Positions 45,353 to 53,997 of a DNA stretch of 64,000 nt are shown piece after piece. Under the pieces are notes generated by a model. The model saw nothing but the letters and a program-made list of their open reading frames with translations. It was not told the origin of the DNA and made no database searches. Made by a program: the position numbers and the translations under genes. Each line of letters begins with the position of its first letter. Position 1 is the stretch's first letter. The DNA comes from Mesorhizobium waimense (GTDB lineage Bacteria > Pseudomonadota > Alphaproteobacteria > Rhizobiales > Rhizobiaceae), in the NCBI RefSeq assembly GCF_003601975.1, contig NZ_QZWZ01000012.1:1-64000 (forward strand), read 5' to 3'.

Positions 45353-46051
45353 ATGAGAATGGCAGAACGCAAGGCAACCGCGATAGCGGAGAAGCGCAAG
45401 GTTGAGGGCAGGGGGTCGGCGAACGATGCCGCTCCCAAGGACCGCCGGCGTGAGCGCGGCGAGGCGAGCGTTCAGCGCATCATCGACGCCACGATCGACC
45501 TCATCGCCGAGGAAGGCCTGGCGAGCGTCACCATGCAGCGCATCGCCGAGCATGTGGGCTCCTCCAACGCGCTGGTGGTGTTCCACTTTCGCAGCAAGGA
45601 GAACCTGTTCCGGGCCGTGCTGCAGTATCTCAGCGACCGGTACGACGAATTGTGGGCGACGCTGGTGCGCGCGCCCGGCCTGTCGCCGGTCGAGCGGCTG
45701 ATGGGCGCGGTAGAATGCGCGCAGCGATTTGCGCGACAGCATCCGAAATGGGTTTCGGTCTTTGTCGTCTTCTCCAGCGACCGCAAGAGCATGCAGATCT
45801 ACAACGAGATCGGCCTGCCCAGCGATCTCAGCTACAATGCCGAGGCACGCGATCTGCTGATCGAAATCAAGCACAGTGGCGGCTACACCGATGTCGACCC
45901 GAACACGCTGGCTGAAAGCCTCAACTATCTCGTCCATGGCGCATGGTTCTGGGATCACCTCAACCCGCCGGCGGGCCAATCCGATGTGCTGCGCAAGACG
46001 ATGCTGATGCTGCTGCATCAGGCGTTTCCGCGCCATTTCGATTTGGCGTGA
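45353..46051 (+). CDS. TetR-family transcriptional regulator
   Basis: A 232-residue repressor. The helix-turn-helix spans about residues 36-82 (RIIDATIDLIAEEG, VTMQRIAEHVGSSNALVVFHFRSKENLF), preceded by a basic tail. The C-terminal ligand domain is BetI-like by eye. It follows the amidase by 35 bases and probably autoregulates the operon. Two in-frame ATGs (45353, 45359) are possible. Confidence 0.88.
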   Translation: MRMAERKATAIAEKRKVEGRGSANDAAPKDRRRERGEASVQRIIDATIDLIAEEGLASVTMQRIAEHVGSSNALVVFHFRSKENLFRAVLQYLSDRYDELWATLVRAPGLSPVERLMGAVECAQRFARQHPKWVSVFVVFSSDRKSMQIYNEIGLPSDLSYNAEARDLLIEIKHSGGYTDVDPNTLAESLNYLVHGAWFWDHLNPPAGQSDVLRKTMLMLLHQAFPRHFDLA

Positions 46052-46070
46052 CGGATCGGGTTGCGGCCGC

Positions 46071-46835
46071 CTATCGGGCCTGCAACAGGTGGCAGCCGGC
46101 TTGGCGCTTTTGAGCGAGATATTCGTCGATCAGTTGGCGGTAGCGGACCTTGCCGAAGCTCGGGAAATGACCGCCATGGACAACCGAGGCGTCGAGGTCA
46201 CGCATGCCGAGCAGTGTTTCGACATAGTCGTCGACCAGCGAATGATAGACGTCGTCGATCAGCGGGCCGTCATAGATGATGTCGCCGGACAGCAGGATGC
46301 CGGTCTTCTTCTCGTAGAGCGCGATGCCGCCGGGCGAATGGCCGGGCGTGTGGATCACCTCGAAGGCACGGTCGCCGAGATCGACGACATCGCCTTGTTC
46401 GAGCAGGCGACCGGCCGGCGCCGGCAGGATTTTGTAGCGTGCCGTGTCCCAGCCTTGTGGCATGCCATCGAACATCTCGTCGGTGGCATAGCGGTCGGCC
46501 ACGGTCCATTCGTTGCGCGGATCGGCGAGGATTTCTGCTTCGGCCCGATGCACGCAGCGGTCGGGAAACTCATGGTGGCAGCCGATATGGTCGAAATGCG
46601 TGTGGCTGGCGACGCAGGTCAGCTTTCTCTCCGTCACCAGCGGCACATGGCGCCTGAGGCTGAAATGGCCGAGGCCGGTGTCGAACAGAAGGTCGCGATC
46701 GCGGCCGCGCACGTGCCAGATGTTGCAGCGGAAGAACGGTTTGATCCAGGGTTCATGGATCAGCGTGATGCCGTCGCCCATGCGGACGGTTTCGTACCAG
46801 TCGGGGGCGTCGATGACCGGAAGCGTGCCCATCAT
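46071..46835 (-). CDS. Metallo-beta-lactamase-fold hydrolase
   Basis: A 254-residue MBL-fold enzyme: SHTHFDHIG (HxHxDH metal site), HTPGHSPGGIAL and LLSGDIIYDGPL. No signal peptide. The start lies one base from the stop of the upstream ABC ATPase gene, so it is the last gene of that operon. Known MBL hydrolases cleave thioesters, lactones or phosphodiesters; the substrate here is unknown. It converges with the TetR gene at 19 bases. Confidence 0.88.
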   Translation of the reverse strand: MMGTLPVIDAPDWYETVRMGDGITLIHEPWIKPFFRCNIWHVRGRDRDLLFDTGLGHFSLRRHVPLVTERKLTCVASHTHFDHIGCHHEFPDRCVHRAEAEILADPRNEWTVADRYATDEMFDGMPQGWDTARYKILPAPAGRLLEQGDVVDLGDRAFEVIHTPGHSPGGIALYEKKTGILLSGDIIYDGPLIDDVYHSLVDDYVETLLGMRDLDASVVHGGHFPSFGKVRYRQLIDEYLAQKRQAGCHLLQAR

Positions 46836-47900
46836 TCAGTCCGTCAGCAGGATGATGTCGCCAGCGTTGCACGAAACCGCGATGGTGTCGCCCGGCTGGA
46901 CGGCCGCCGAAGCCGGAGCCTTGGCGATGAACTGCAGCGTTGGGTCTTCGACTGAAGAGGCCAGGATCCGTTTGAAACTGCCCTGGAAGACAACATCGCG
47001 CACCTTTGCTGAGCCGAGCGCAACCGCACCTCCAGTTGCGCCAAGGACCAAATGCTCCGGCCGGATGGCGAGAGCGACTTTCGCGCCGGGCTGCGGGGCG
47101 CCGGGCAGCGAAATCGGACCTGCTGATGTTGCGACCGTCACCGTCCCGCTCTTCGCCTCCGTCACGGTTCCGGACAGGATCGTGCTTTCGCCCATGAAGG
47201 TAGCGGAAAAGCGCGTCGCCGGCCGCGCATAGACGCGCTCGGGCGGACCTTCATCCTCGATGCGACCGTCATTCATGACCACGCAGTGGTCGGCCAGCGC
47301 CATCGCCTCTTCCTGGTCGTGGGTGACATGGATGAAGGCGGTGCCGACGCGCTTCTGGATCGCTTTCAGTTCATCCTGCATCTGCCGGCGCAGCTTCAGG
47401 TCGAGCGCGCCGAGCGGCTCGTCGAGCAGAAGCACGGCCGGTTCGATCACCAGCGCACGCGCCAATGCCACGCGCTGCCGCTGGCCGCCGGAAAGCTGAT
47501 GCGGCTTCTTGTCGAAGGCGGCCGCCAGCCCGACCAGCGCCAGCGCTTCGCGCGCCTTGGCCGCGCGTCTCGCGCCGTCGACGCCTTGCATGCGCAGGCC
47601 GAAGCCGACATTGGCGCCGACGGTCATATGCGGAAACAGCGCATAGTCCTGGAACACCGTCGTCGTCGGCCGCTTCGCCGGCGGCACCGATGTGCAGTCC
47701 TCGCCGCGGATGAACACCTTGCCTTCGCTGGGTGTGACGAAGCCGCCGAGGATGGAGAGCAACGTCGTCTTGCCGGAGCCGGAGGGTCCGAGCAGGATGG
47801 TGTAGCTGCCGGGCTCGATCTGCAGCGAGACGTTCTTCAGCACCACTTGCTGGCCGAAGCGATGCGAGACAGAGCTTATATCGACCAGGGATGCGCTCAT
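46836..47900 (-). CDS. Polyamine-type ABC transporter ATP-binding protein (second system)
   Basis: A 354-residue ATPase with Walker [47 protein letters not shown] and THDQEEA, then a TOBE domain. ATG 47900 overlaps the permease stop by four bases (ATGA). It belongs to the same subfamily as the ATPase at 39910 but is clearly divergent, so the two systems are not a recent duplication. Confidence 0.92.
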   Translation of the reverse strand: MSASLVDISSVSHRFGQQVVLKNVSLQIEPGSYTILLGPSGSGKTTLLSILGGFVTPSEGKVFIRGEDCTSVPPAKRPTTTVFQDYALFPHMTVGANVGFGLRMQGVDGARRAAKAREALALVGLAAAFDKKPHQLSGGQRQRVALARALVIEPAVLLLDEPLGALDLKLRRQMQDELKAIQKRVGTAFIHVTHDQEEAMALADHCVVMNDGRIEDEGPPERVYARPATRFSATFMGESTILSGTVTEAKSGTVTVATSAGPISLPGAPQPGAKVALAIRPEHLVLGATGGAVALGSAKVRDVVFQGSFKRILASSVEDPTLQFIAKAPASAAVQPGDTIAVSCNAGDIILLTD

Positions 47901-48679
47901 GCCGGCGTTCTCCGCAGCAATGTCAGTTCGAACAGCACCACCAGCACGATGGAGACGGCGAAGACCAGTGAACCGACGGCGTTGGTCTTGGGATTGAGAC
48001 CGGAGCGCAGCAGGTTCCAGATTTCCACCGGCAGCGTCGTGTCGAAGCGGGTCAGCAGGAAGGAGATGACGAATTCGTCCCAGGAGAAGGTCATCGACAG
48101 GAAGAAGCCGGCGAAGATCGCCGGCGCCATGACCGGCACGGTGATCAGCAACAGCACCTTCCACTCGGGCGCGCCGAGGTCGCGCGCGGCACGCTCGATG
48201 TTGATCTGGTGATCGCCCATCTGGCTGTAGATGATGGCAAAGCAGAGCGGCAGGTTGATCACGACATGGCCGATGCCGGCCGCCAGCAGCGATTTCGGCA
48301 AGCCGGCCCAGTTGAACAGCACCAACAGCCCCATGCCGATGATGAGATAGCTGACGGTGAGCGGCAGAGTGATCAGCCCGCGCAGCAGCGTCGAGGACGG
48401 CAAAGTGAAGCGCGCGAACCCCCAGGCGGAGAGGAAGCCCAGCGTGACGGCGGCAGCTGAGGAGAGGATTGCCACAGCAAGCGAATTCACCAGCGCCGAG
48501 GTCAGCCGCGTGTCGGAGAGGACGGCCTGATACCAGCGCAGTGACGGGCCGGTGAAAGGCGGGATCGGAAACGATGTCGCCTGCAGCGAAAACAACACCA
48601 GCACGATGACCGGCAGGAAGATGAAGCCGTAGACGGCGAGGGCATAGAGCCAGGCGGCGATGCGGACAATCCGGCGCAT
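47897..48679 (-). CDS. ABC transporter permease, PotC-like (second system)
   Basis: A 260-residue inner-membrane permease with six hydrophobic segments and an EAA loop RAARDLGAPEWKVLLLITVP. Coupled to the ATPase gene by ATGA and only one base after the preceding permease stop. Confidence 0.9.
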   Translation of the reverse strand: MRRIVRIAAWLYALAVYGFIFLPVIVLVLFSLQATSFPIPPFTGPSLRWYQAVLSDTRLTSALVNSLAVAILSSAAAVTLGFLSAWGFARFTLPSSTLLRGLITLPLTVSYLIIGMGLLVLFNWAGLPKSLLAAGIGHVVINLPLCFAIIYSQMGDHQINIERAARDLGAPEWKVLLLITVPVMAPAIFAGFFLSMTFSWDEFVISFLLTRFDTTLPVEIWNLLRSGLNPKTNAVGSLVFAVSIVLVVLFELTLLRRTPA

Positions 48680-48680
48680 C

Positions 48681-49547
48681 TCAGGCCCGCTCGATCTTCA
48701 GCCAGCGCGCGCAGGCGAGATAGGCGACGGTGACGACAGCCATCAGGATGATCGACAGCGCCGACGCCAGCGGGAAATCGCCGCGCCGACCGATCTGCAT
48801 CATCACGAGCTGCGGCATCAAAAGCTCGTTGTTGCCGCCAAGAATCTGCGGCGTGATGTAGTCGCCGATGCAGAGCACGAAGGTGAGGAAGGCGCCGACC
48901 ATGATGCCGGGCAGCGTCAGCGGCAGCACGACATGCAGGAAGGTTCGCACCGGCCCGGCGCCGAGATCGGCTGCGGCCTTGCGATAGCTTGGGCTGAGCT
49001 GCTTCAGATTGGCGAAGATCGTCAGCGTCAAAAGCATGACGAAGAAATGCACGAAGCCGGTGACGGTGGCGAAACGCGTGTTGGCGAGCTGCAGCGGCTC
49101 GCCGACCAGGCCGAGGCCGGTCAGCGTCCGGTTGATAACGCCATTCTGCGCCAGCACCAGCAGCCAGGAGTAGGAACGCACGACATAGGAGGTCCAGAAC
49201 GGCAGCACGGCCAGCATCAGCGCCAGCCGCTGCCAGCGTTCGGGCACTTGTTCGGCGAGGATCCAGGCGAAGGGGTAGGCGAGCAGCACCGAGACCACGG
49301 TGACGATGGCCGTCACCTGCAGCGAGTTCACCATCGCCCGCCAATAGGACGGATCGGTGAAGAACTGGCTGTAGTTGGCCAAAGTGAAGCCGCCGCCGTC
49401 ATGCGCCGTGAGGCTCGAAAACCCCATGGCTATGAAGGGCAGGACGAAGAACAGCAATGTCCAGCCGAGCGCCGGCGTGACCAGCGCCCAGGGCAGGGCA
49501 CGACCCGCCCTGGGCAGGGCACGCCCGCTGTTGGTGACAGTGCTCAT
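48681..49547 (-). CDS. ABC transporter permease, PotB-like (second system)
   Basis: A 288-residue permease with six predicted helices and EAA loop KAAADLGAGPVRTFLHVVLP. The first residues contain a 21-bp tandem duplication (GRALPRA-GRALPWA). The ATG at 49547 starts 13 bases after the binding-protein stop. Confidence 0.9.
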   Translation of the reverse strand: MSTVTNSGRALPRAGRALPWALVTPALGWTLLFFVLPFIAMGFSSLTAHDGGGFTLANYSQFFTDPSYWRAMVNSLQVTAIVTVVSVLLAYPFAWILAEQVPERWQRLALMLAVLPFWTSYVVRSYSWLLVLAQNGVINRTLTGLGLVGEPLQLANTRFATVTGFVHFFVMLLTLTIFANLKQLSPSYRKAAADLGAGPVRTFLHVVLPLTLPGIMVGAFLTFVLCIGDYITPQILGGNNELLMPQLVMMQIGRRGDFPLASALSIILMAVVTVAYLACARWLKIERA

Positions 49548-49560
49548 CTCCGCCAGCCGA

Positions 49561-50643
49561 TCACTGCGCCTGCAGCATTTCGGTCCAGACGTCCTGCATC
49601 TTCTTGTCGAGATCGGCATTCGGCGCCGGATAGGACTGGGCGCGGGCGAGGAAGTCCGGCTGCTCGTCAAAGCGCAGGGTCTTCTTCTGGTCGTCGGTCA
49701 GTGCTGCCTTGGTGTTCGACGGCATGCCCCAATAGCATGAGGAGGTGGCAAGGCGCGCCTGGCCTTCCGGGCTCATAATGTACTGGATGAACTTCAGCGC
49801 CATGTCCTTGTTCTTGGAATCCTTGAACATGGTGAGCGACTGCGACCACAGCACCGCGCCTTCCTTGGGGATGGAGAAATCCAGCGCCGGGTTTTCCTTG
49901 GCGAGGCCCGCCGTCACCCATTCGCCGCCGCCGACCAATATGTCGACCTCGCCGGTGGCCAAAGCGGTCTGGCTGGCGGTGACTTCACCGACCAGCTTGG
50001 CATTGGCTTTCATCTTGAGAAGCTCGGCCTTGATGGCGGGCAGGTCAGCCTCGGTGAGTTCGGCCGTCTTCTTGCCGATTGCCAAGGCGGCCATGCCGAT
50101 GACCGGCAAATAGTAGTCGTAGATGGCTATCTTGCCTTTGTATTTGTCGCTGGTGAGCGCGGCCAGAGACTGCATGTCGGCCGGATCGACCTTGGTCTTG
50201 TTGAAGCCGATCGTGTTGTAGCCGAACTTTTCGGTGATGCCGTAGCGCTTGCCGCCGACGACCGTCGAGCCGTCCATCTTCACCTGCGGGAACAGGTCGG
50301 CCAGCGGCAGCTTGTCTTCCGGCAAGGGCTCGAACAGGCCCTTTTCGACGCCGCGCGGCACGTCGATGCTATCGATCACCATCACGTCCCAGTCGCCGGG
50401 CTGCGATTGTTCGACGATGGCGAGACCGGCGCCGGTGCCTTCGAATTCCTTGACGTTGACCTTGACGCCGTTGGCCTCCTCGAAAGGCTGCAGCAACGCC
50501 GGGTCGGCATGGTCGCACCAGATCAGCGCGTTGAGATCGGCGGCCTGAGCGCTGCCGGCAGCGAGCAGCAATGCCGTGGCGGCACAAGCGGTGCGCAAAT
50601 GGCGCTTCAGGATGGAAAGCGGATTCGTGGTCTGTGCGGACAT
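49561..50643 (-). CDS. ABC transporter substrate-binding protein, PotD-like (second system)
   Basis: A 360-residue periplasmic protein with a signal peptide (about residues 15-37, ending AQA-AD), then DLNALIWCDHADPALLQPFEE and GDWDVMVIDS. AAGGGAGA precedes ATG 50643. It is the first gene of a five-gene minus-strand operon. It is divergent from a TetR gene, and a tandem palindromic operator lies between them. Confidence 0.9.
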   Translation of the reverse strand: MSAQTTNPLSILKRHLRTACAATALLLAAGSAQAADLNALIWCDHADPALLQPFEEANGVKVNVKEFEGTGAGLAIVEQSQPGDWDVMVIDSIDVPRGVEKGLFEPLPEDKLPLADLFPQVKMDGSTVVGGKRYGITEKFGYNTIGFNKTKVDPADMQSLAALTSDKYKGKIAIYDYYLPVIGMAALAIGKKTAELTEADLPAIKAELLKMKANAKLVGEVTASQTALATGEVDILVGGGEWVTAGLAKENPALDFSIPKEGAVLWSQSLTMFKDSKNKDMALKFIQYIMSPEGQARLATSSCYWGMPSNTKAALTDDQKKTLRFDEQPDFLARAQSYPAPNADLDKKMQDVWTEMLQAQ

Positions 50644-50680
50644 CGAGTGTTCTCCCTTGCCTTTGTGGCTTCTTGCAAAA

Positions 50681-50710
50681 AATTGAACCAATTCTAAAAT
50701 TGAGTCAATT
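50681..50710. promoter_or_regulatory. Tandem palindromic operator between the ABC operon and TetR gene
   Basis: Two 13-bp palindromes, AATTG-AAC-CAATT (50681-50693) and AATTGA-G-TCAATT (50698-50710), are embedded in a 14-bp direct repeat ATTGAACCAATTCT / ATTGAGTCAATTCT with 17-bp start-to-start spacing. It lies in the 91-base divergent gap. It is the expected binding site for the adjacent TetR protein. Confidence 0.75.
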
Positions 50711-50734
50711 CTGTTTTTATGGCAAGAGGCTTTC

Positions 50735-51349
50735 ATGAGCGGATTGCGGGCAAGGCAAAAGGCGGATCGGCACCGCCGCATCATCGAGGCGGCGGCAGCA
50801 CTGTTCCGCGAGGCCGGCTATGAGGGCGCCAAGATCGAGGCCATCGCCGCGCAGGCCGAAGTCTCGATCGGCACGATCTACAATTACTATCAGAACAAGG
50901 GCGACATCCTCGGCGCCATCGTCTCGATGGAGGTCAACGAGGTGCTCAATGCCGGGCGCGGCGTGGTCGCTAATCCGCCGGCCAATGTCGGCGATGCGCT
51001 GGATACACTGATCGGCATCTATGTCGAGCATTCGCTGCATTATCTCAGCAAGGAGATGTGGCGGCAGGCGATGGCGATCTCGACGCAACTGCCCGACAGT
51101 CCGTTCGGCCAGGCCTATACCGGGCTCGACCGGGCGCTGACCGAGCAAATCCGCGCACTGATCGCCCGACTGCAGGCGCTCGGCCTGGTGCGACGTGATA
51201 TTGACGGGCCGGCACTCGGCGAACTGGTCTTCAACAACATGAACATGATGTTCATCGAGTTCGTGAAGCGCGACGAGGCGAAGATACCGGAACTGCGGGC
51301 GGCGATACGGAGGCAGAACCGGATTTTGGTGGCGGCGATTGGGGTGTGA
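50735..51349 (+). CDS. TetR-family transcriptional regulator
   Basis: A 204-residue TetR protein. The DNA-binding domain (about 10-55) is RRIIEAAAALFREAGYEGAKIEAIAAQAEVSIGTIYNYYQNKGDIL, split here as helix, turn and recognition helix IGTIYNYY. The C-terminal ligand-binding helices are variable. It is divergent from a polyamine-type ABC operon and probably represses it and itself via the tandem operator; the inducer is unknown. Confidence 0.92.
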   Translation: MSGLRARQKADRHRRIIEAAAALFREAGYEGAKIEAIAAQAEVSIGTIYNYYQNKGDILGAIVSMEVNEVLNAGRGVVANPPANVGDALDTLIGIYVEHSLHYLSKEMWRQAMAISTQLPDSPFGQAYTGLDRALTEQIRALIARLQALGLVRRDIDGPALGELVFNNMNMMFIEFVKRDEAKIPELRAAIRRQNRILVAAIGV

Positions 51350-51904
51350 ATCACGTCGACCACGATCGGCGTCAAGTGGCCAAGCATGCTCTCACCGGGG
51401 AGAAACTCAAGCTTTCGCTAATATGTGGGGGCAGCAAGGCTCAGCGAACGCCTGCAAAGCAGCGCTGCTAACTCAGAGCAGCAGGTGAATTGCCAGAAGC
51501 TCGATGATCAGCAAAACGGCGCACACCGCGCCCCCAAGGGCATAGCCCCGCCAATACTGGCGAACATCCTGATCGGTTTGGAATGCTTCTACCCAGAGGC
51601 CTACAGGGACGCTAAGGCAAATAGGCATCGGCATCGTAGCTGGCACGATTGTAGCAGGCGCTAAAGCAGGTCGACCCGACATGCAGGCGGCCCTCTCGAC
51701 CGGGAAGAAGCCGGCATATTAGTCTTCGCTAACTAGTGGCGCAACAAGCTTGCCGGCTAGATCGAAGAACGATGGTACCGAACAGCGCTCGCACGTTCCT
51801 GCCGGGCCGCACTACGGCTCTTTGCTTAGGAATGTGTCTGAGAGCGGCGGTTTCGGAGGGGTAAAATATGATCAAGATGCTCTTCGAATATGGGAGGGCG
51901 CGCA
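51350..51904. other. AT-richer gap with only small possible genes
   Basis: Around 550 bases without a full-size gene. It holds one possible short membrane protein on the minus strand (51473-51628) and the promoter region of the 48-residue protein at 51905. Confidence 0.5.
51473..51628 (-). CDS. Possible 51-residue membrane protein
   Basis: MPICLSVPVGLWVEAF then a polar stretch and a strong C-terminal membrane segment (GGAVCAVLLIIELLAIHLLL). No clear ribosome-binding site, and another ATG two codons upstream. No homologue recognised. Confidence 0.35.
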   Translation of the reverse strand: MPICLSVPVGLWVEAFQTDQDVRQYWRGYALGGAVCAVLLIIELLAIHLLL

Positions 51905-52051
51905 ATGGGAATACTTCGACCACAACCCAAGCCCAAAAGGGTCTACCCAAAAAGCGACCGTTTCGAAGAAAACGGCCGGATTGCCGCGATCTTGCTCGTC
52001 ATTGCTGCCGCGACTGTCGCAATCTCTGTCATACGCATGTTGCCCCTTTAG
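51905..52051 (+). CDS. 48-residue single-span membrane protein
   Basis: ATG 51905 is preceded seven bases away by GGGAGG. The product is a basic N-terminus (MGILRPQPKPKRVYPKSDR) followed by FEENGR and one hydrophobic helix (IAAILLVIAAATVAISVI). The GC pattern and ribosome-binding site support a real gene. Function unknown. Confidence 0.6.
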   Translation: MGILRPQPKPKRVYPKSDRFEENGRIAAILLVIAAATVAISVIRMLPL

Positions 52052-52198
52052 ATCGTCTCGCAGCAGGCCGCGATCGAGACGGGCGGCGCGCTCAATACGG
52101 ATCAGTGGGAACAGCACTTGTCGGATCGATCGAAGCCGCAGTGTTGCCGAGCGCATCGGAAGGCCCTCCCTTCAGGGTCGTGAATTCCAACATGTCTG

Positions 52199-52831
52199 TC
52201 AGCGCTCCGCCACCAAAGCGAGGATTTCGGGGGCCGGGGTGACATGTGCGTGCGGTCTGCAGAAAGCAGGGTCAATCGCCCGATAGCCTAGCAGGCTGGC
52301 GAGTGGCGCCAGGATTGCGAGCGCCACCCGTTGAATCGCGGGTGGAGGCTGCGTGAAGACGATCACGTCGGCAAATTCCCTGGCGATGACTGCCGCCTGA
52401 AGCAGGAAGGGTCTTCCTTTCCAATCCACCCGACCGGCATTGGCGAGGCCGAAGAGCATGCCGATCAGCAGCTCGAAGCGGTTCGGGTCGATGTGGTCCG
52501 CGCCGTGCGCGCGTTCGATTTCGATCAGGACGTGTGCCTCGTCGGTCTTGCAGCTGTTCCACCAATCGTGCACCACGCCTGCCTCCACCGTCGCGGATTG
52601 GCCGGGTCCCAGAGAAAACGTCTTCCCGGCAATGGAGGCGTCGATCCGGCCGCTCAGGACGGTAAACCGTTCAATCATGTTCGGATGGAAGTGCTCGCCC
52701 ACGACCGCGGCTCCCGGCCGAGCGGTCAAATGAACGATGCCTGGTCCCTGGCCGCGGTCTTCGGTGCCACGCAGGATCACGGCAAATTCGCCGGTCACCT
52801 TGTTCTCGTAGACGTCTCCACAACGTGACAT
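52199..52831 (-). CDS. Cupin-domain protein
   Basis: A 210-residue protein. An N-terminal cupin (about residues 20-100) has GEHFHPNMIERFTVLSGR, corresponding to motif 1 with one His pair and Glu, and VEAGVVHDWWN for motif 2 with the last His. The C-terminal half is helical with a hydrophobic stretch. Cupins of this kind bind a metal and may be dioxygenases or isomerases. Substrate unknown. It lies beside tRNA-Thr. Confidence 0.82.
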   Translation of the reverse strand: MSRCGDVYENKVTGEFAVILRGTEDRGQGPGIVHLTARPGAAVVGEHFHPNMIERFTVLSGRIDASIAGKTFSLGPGQSATVEAGVVHDWWNSCKTDEAHVLIEIERAHGADHIDPNRFELLIGMLFGLANAGRVDWKGRPFLLQAAVIAREFADVIVFTQPPPAIQRVALAILAPLASLLGYRAIDPAFCRPHAHVTPAPEILALVAER

Positions 52832-52895
52832 GGATCATCTCGTATTTCAGGAATGCAGGCATCGAAAACAAGAGATTGACGTTCTAGCTGCGAAC

Positions 52896-52971
52896 TGGTG
52901 CCCCCGGACGGAATCGAACCGCCGACCTTCGGTTTACAAAACCGCTGCTCTACCAGCTGAGCTACAAGGGC
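52896..52971 (-). tRNA. tRNA-Thr (anticodon UGU)
   Basis: On the minus strand a 76-base cloverleaf starts GCCCTTG and ends CGGGGGC-A-CCA. The D-arm has AGCTCAGCTGG, the anticodon loop TTTGTAA reads UGU, and the T-loop is GTTCGATTC. CCA is genome-encoded. The acceptor stem has two G-U pairs. Confidence 0.95.
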
Positions 52972-53128
52972 ACGGCGCTCCGGTAGCATATTTCGTGCGC
53001 CAGTAAAGTCAAAACTCCATTCATGGTTGCTAATGGACCCTGTCGAGGCGGCAGGGCAGGCATGCTGAAAACCGCCAATTCGTTTCCTACATATGATTGA
53101 GGTGCAATCGCCTTAGCGAGGGTGTCGC

Positions 53129-53296
53129 ATGATCAGATTCGTCATCATTCTTCCGCTTGTCGTGGTGGCCTTTCTTCTCCTGGTCAGGCTTATCAAGGAT
53201 GTGAAGAACGCCAAAATCGACTGGACCGGCGTCACCACCATCATCGCCTTCATCGCTCTGGCCTTCTGGCTGCGCCATATCACCGGCATGGGCTGA
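53129..53296 (+). CDS. 55-residue membrane protein with two helices
   Basis: ATG 53129 has GCGAGGG upstream. Residues 2-20 (IRFVIILPLVVVAFLLLV) and 36-50 (VTTIIAFIALAFWL) are hydrophobic and are joined by a charged loop (KDVKNAKIDW). A 7-bp hairpin follows the stop. Not recognised; a real small gene is likely from the codon pattern. Confidence 0.65.
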   Translation: MIRFVIILPLVVVAFLLLVRLIKDVKNAKIDWTGVTTIIAFIALAFWLRHITGMG

Positions 53297-53500
53297 AGCC
53301 TGTTCTGACAGGCTGCCGGCCGGCGCGGTTTACCGGCCGCGATCAGGCTTGCTTCCTGTTGCTGCAGATCCAGGGTCAGAACGACGTTTTTCAGGCGGTC
53401 GAAAAAATCCTTCAAAATCCGTCGAACCTCTTCCCGGCTCGCTGCGACTGACGATCAAGAGGCGGATGGATCGCCTCTCCTACGAAACCAGGAGATCGTC

Positions 53501-53808
53501 ATGTTCAAGCGCACACTCGTTTCCGGCCTGATCGCCACCACCGTCGCCGCCGCCACGCTGGCCGGCACCGTCCAGCCCTCGGCCGCCCACAGCCATCGTC
53601 ACCACCGCGAAATCGGCATCGGCATCGCCGCCGGCGTCGGCGGGTTCGTCCTTGGCAGCCTGCTCGCCCAGAGCCGCGCCCGGTCTATGTCGAGGACTAT
53701 GGCGACTCGCGACACGTCCGCCGCTGCCTCGCCCGCTATGCCAGCTACGACCCGTACTCCGACACCTATGTCGGCTATGACGGCTACCGCCATTACTGCC
53801 GGCTCTGA
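53501..53808 (+). pseudogene. BA14K-type protein with an apparent -1 frameshift
   Basis: Reading from ATG 53501 gives a signal peptide (MFKRTLVSGLIATTVAAATL) and HRHHREIGIGIAAGVGGFVLGSLLAQSRA, which are typical for BA14K lectin-like proteins. The frame then turns into Ser/Thr/Ala-rich nonsense. Shifting the frame at about 53680 gives YVEDYGDSRHVRRCLARY, SYDPYSDTYVGYDGYRHYCRL and a stop at 53806-53808, the family's C-terminus. One missing base in the CCC run near 53678-53681 would explain it. Broken gene or sequencing indel. In Brucella the BA14K protein is an immunoreactive surface antigen. Confidence 0.8.
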
Positions 53809-53839
53809 GAGGAGGTGAACCGCTTCAGGCAACTGGAAG

Positions 53840-53867
53840 AAGGGGCCTCCTGCGTGGCCCTTTTTTC
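53840..53867 (+). terminator. Intrinsic terminator after the BA14K gene
   Basis: Stem AAGGGGCC / GGCCCTTT (one G-U pair) with an eight-base loop, followed by TTTCC. About 30 bases after the frameshifted stop. Confidence 0.75.
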
Positions 53868-53997
53868 CGCTGGCTGCGGGGCTCGGCTCTTGTTGGATTG
53901 GTCGACTGCCAATGTCGGCGCCGCCTGCGACTGGCGGTGTACAGCGATTTTCCGAACGTTTAATCTCCCCTCCACGGCCAACGGAGAGGAGGGGTCC

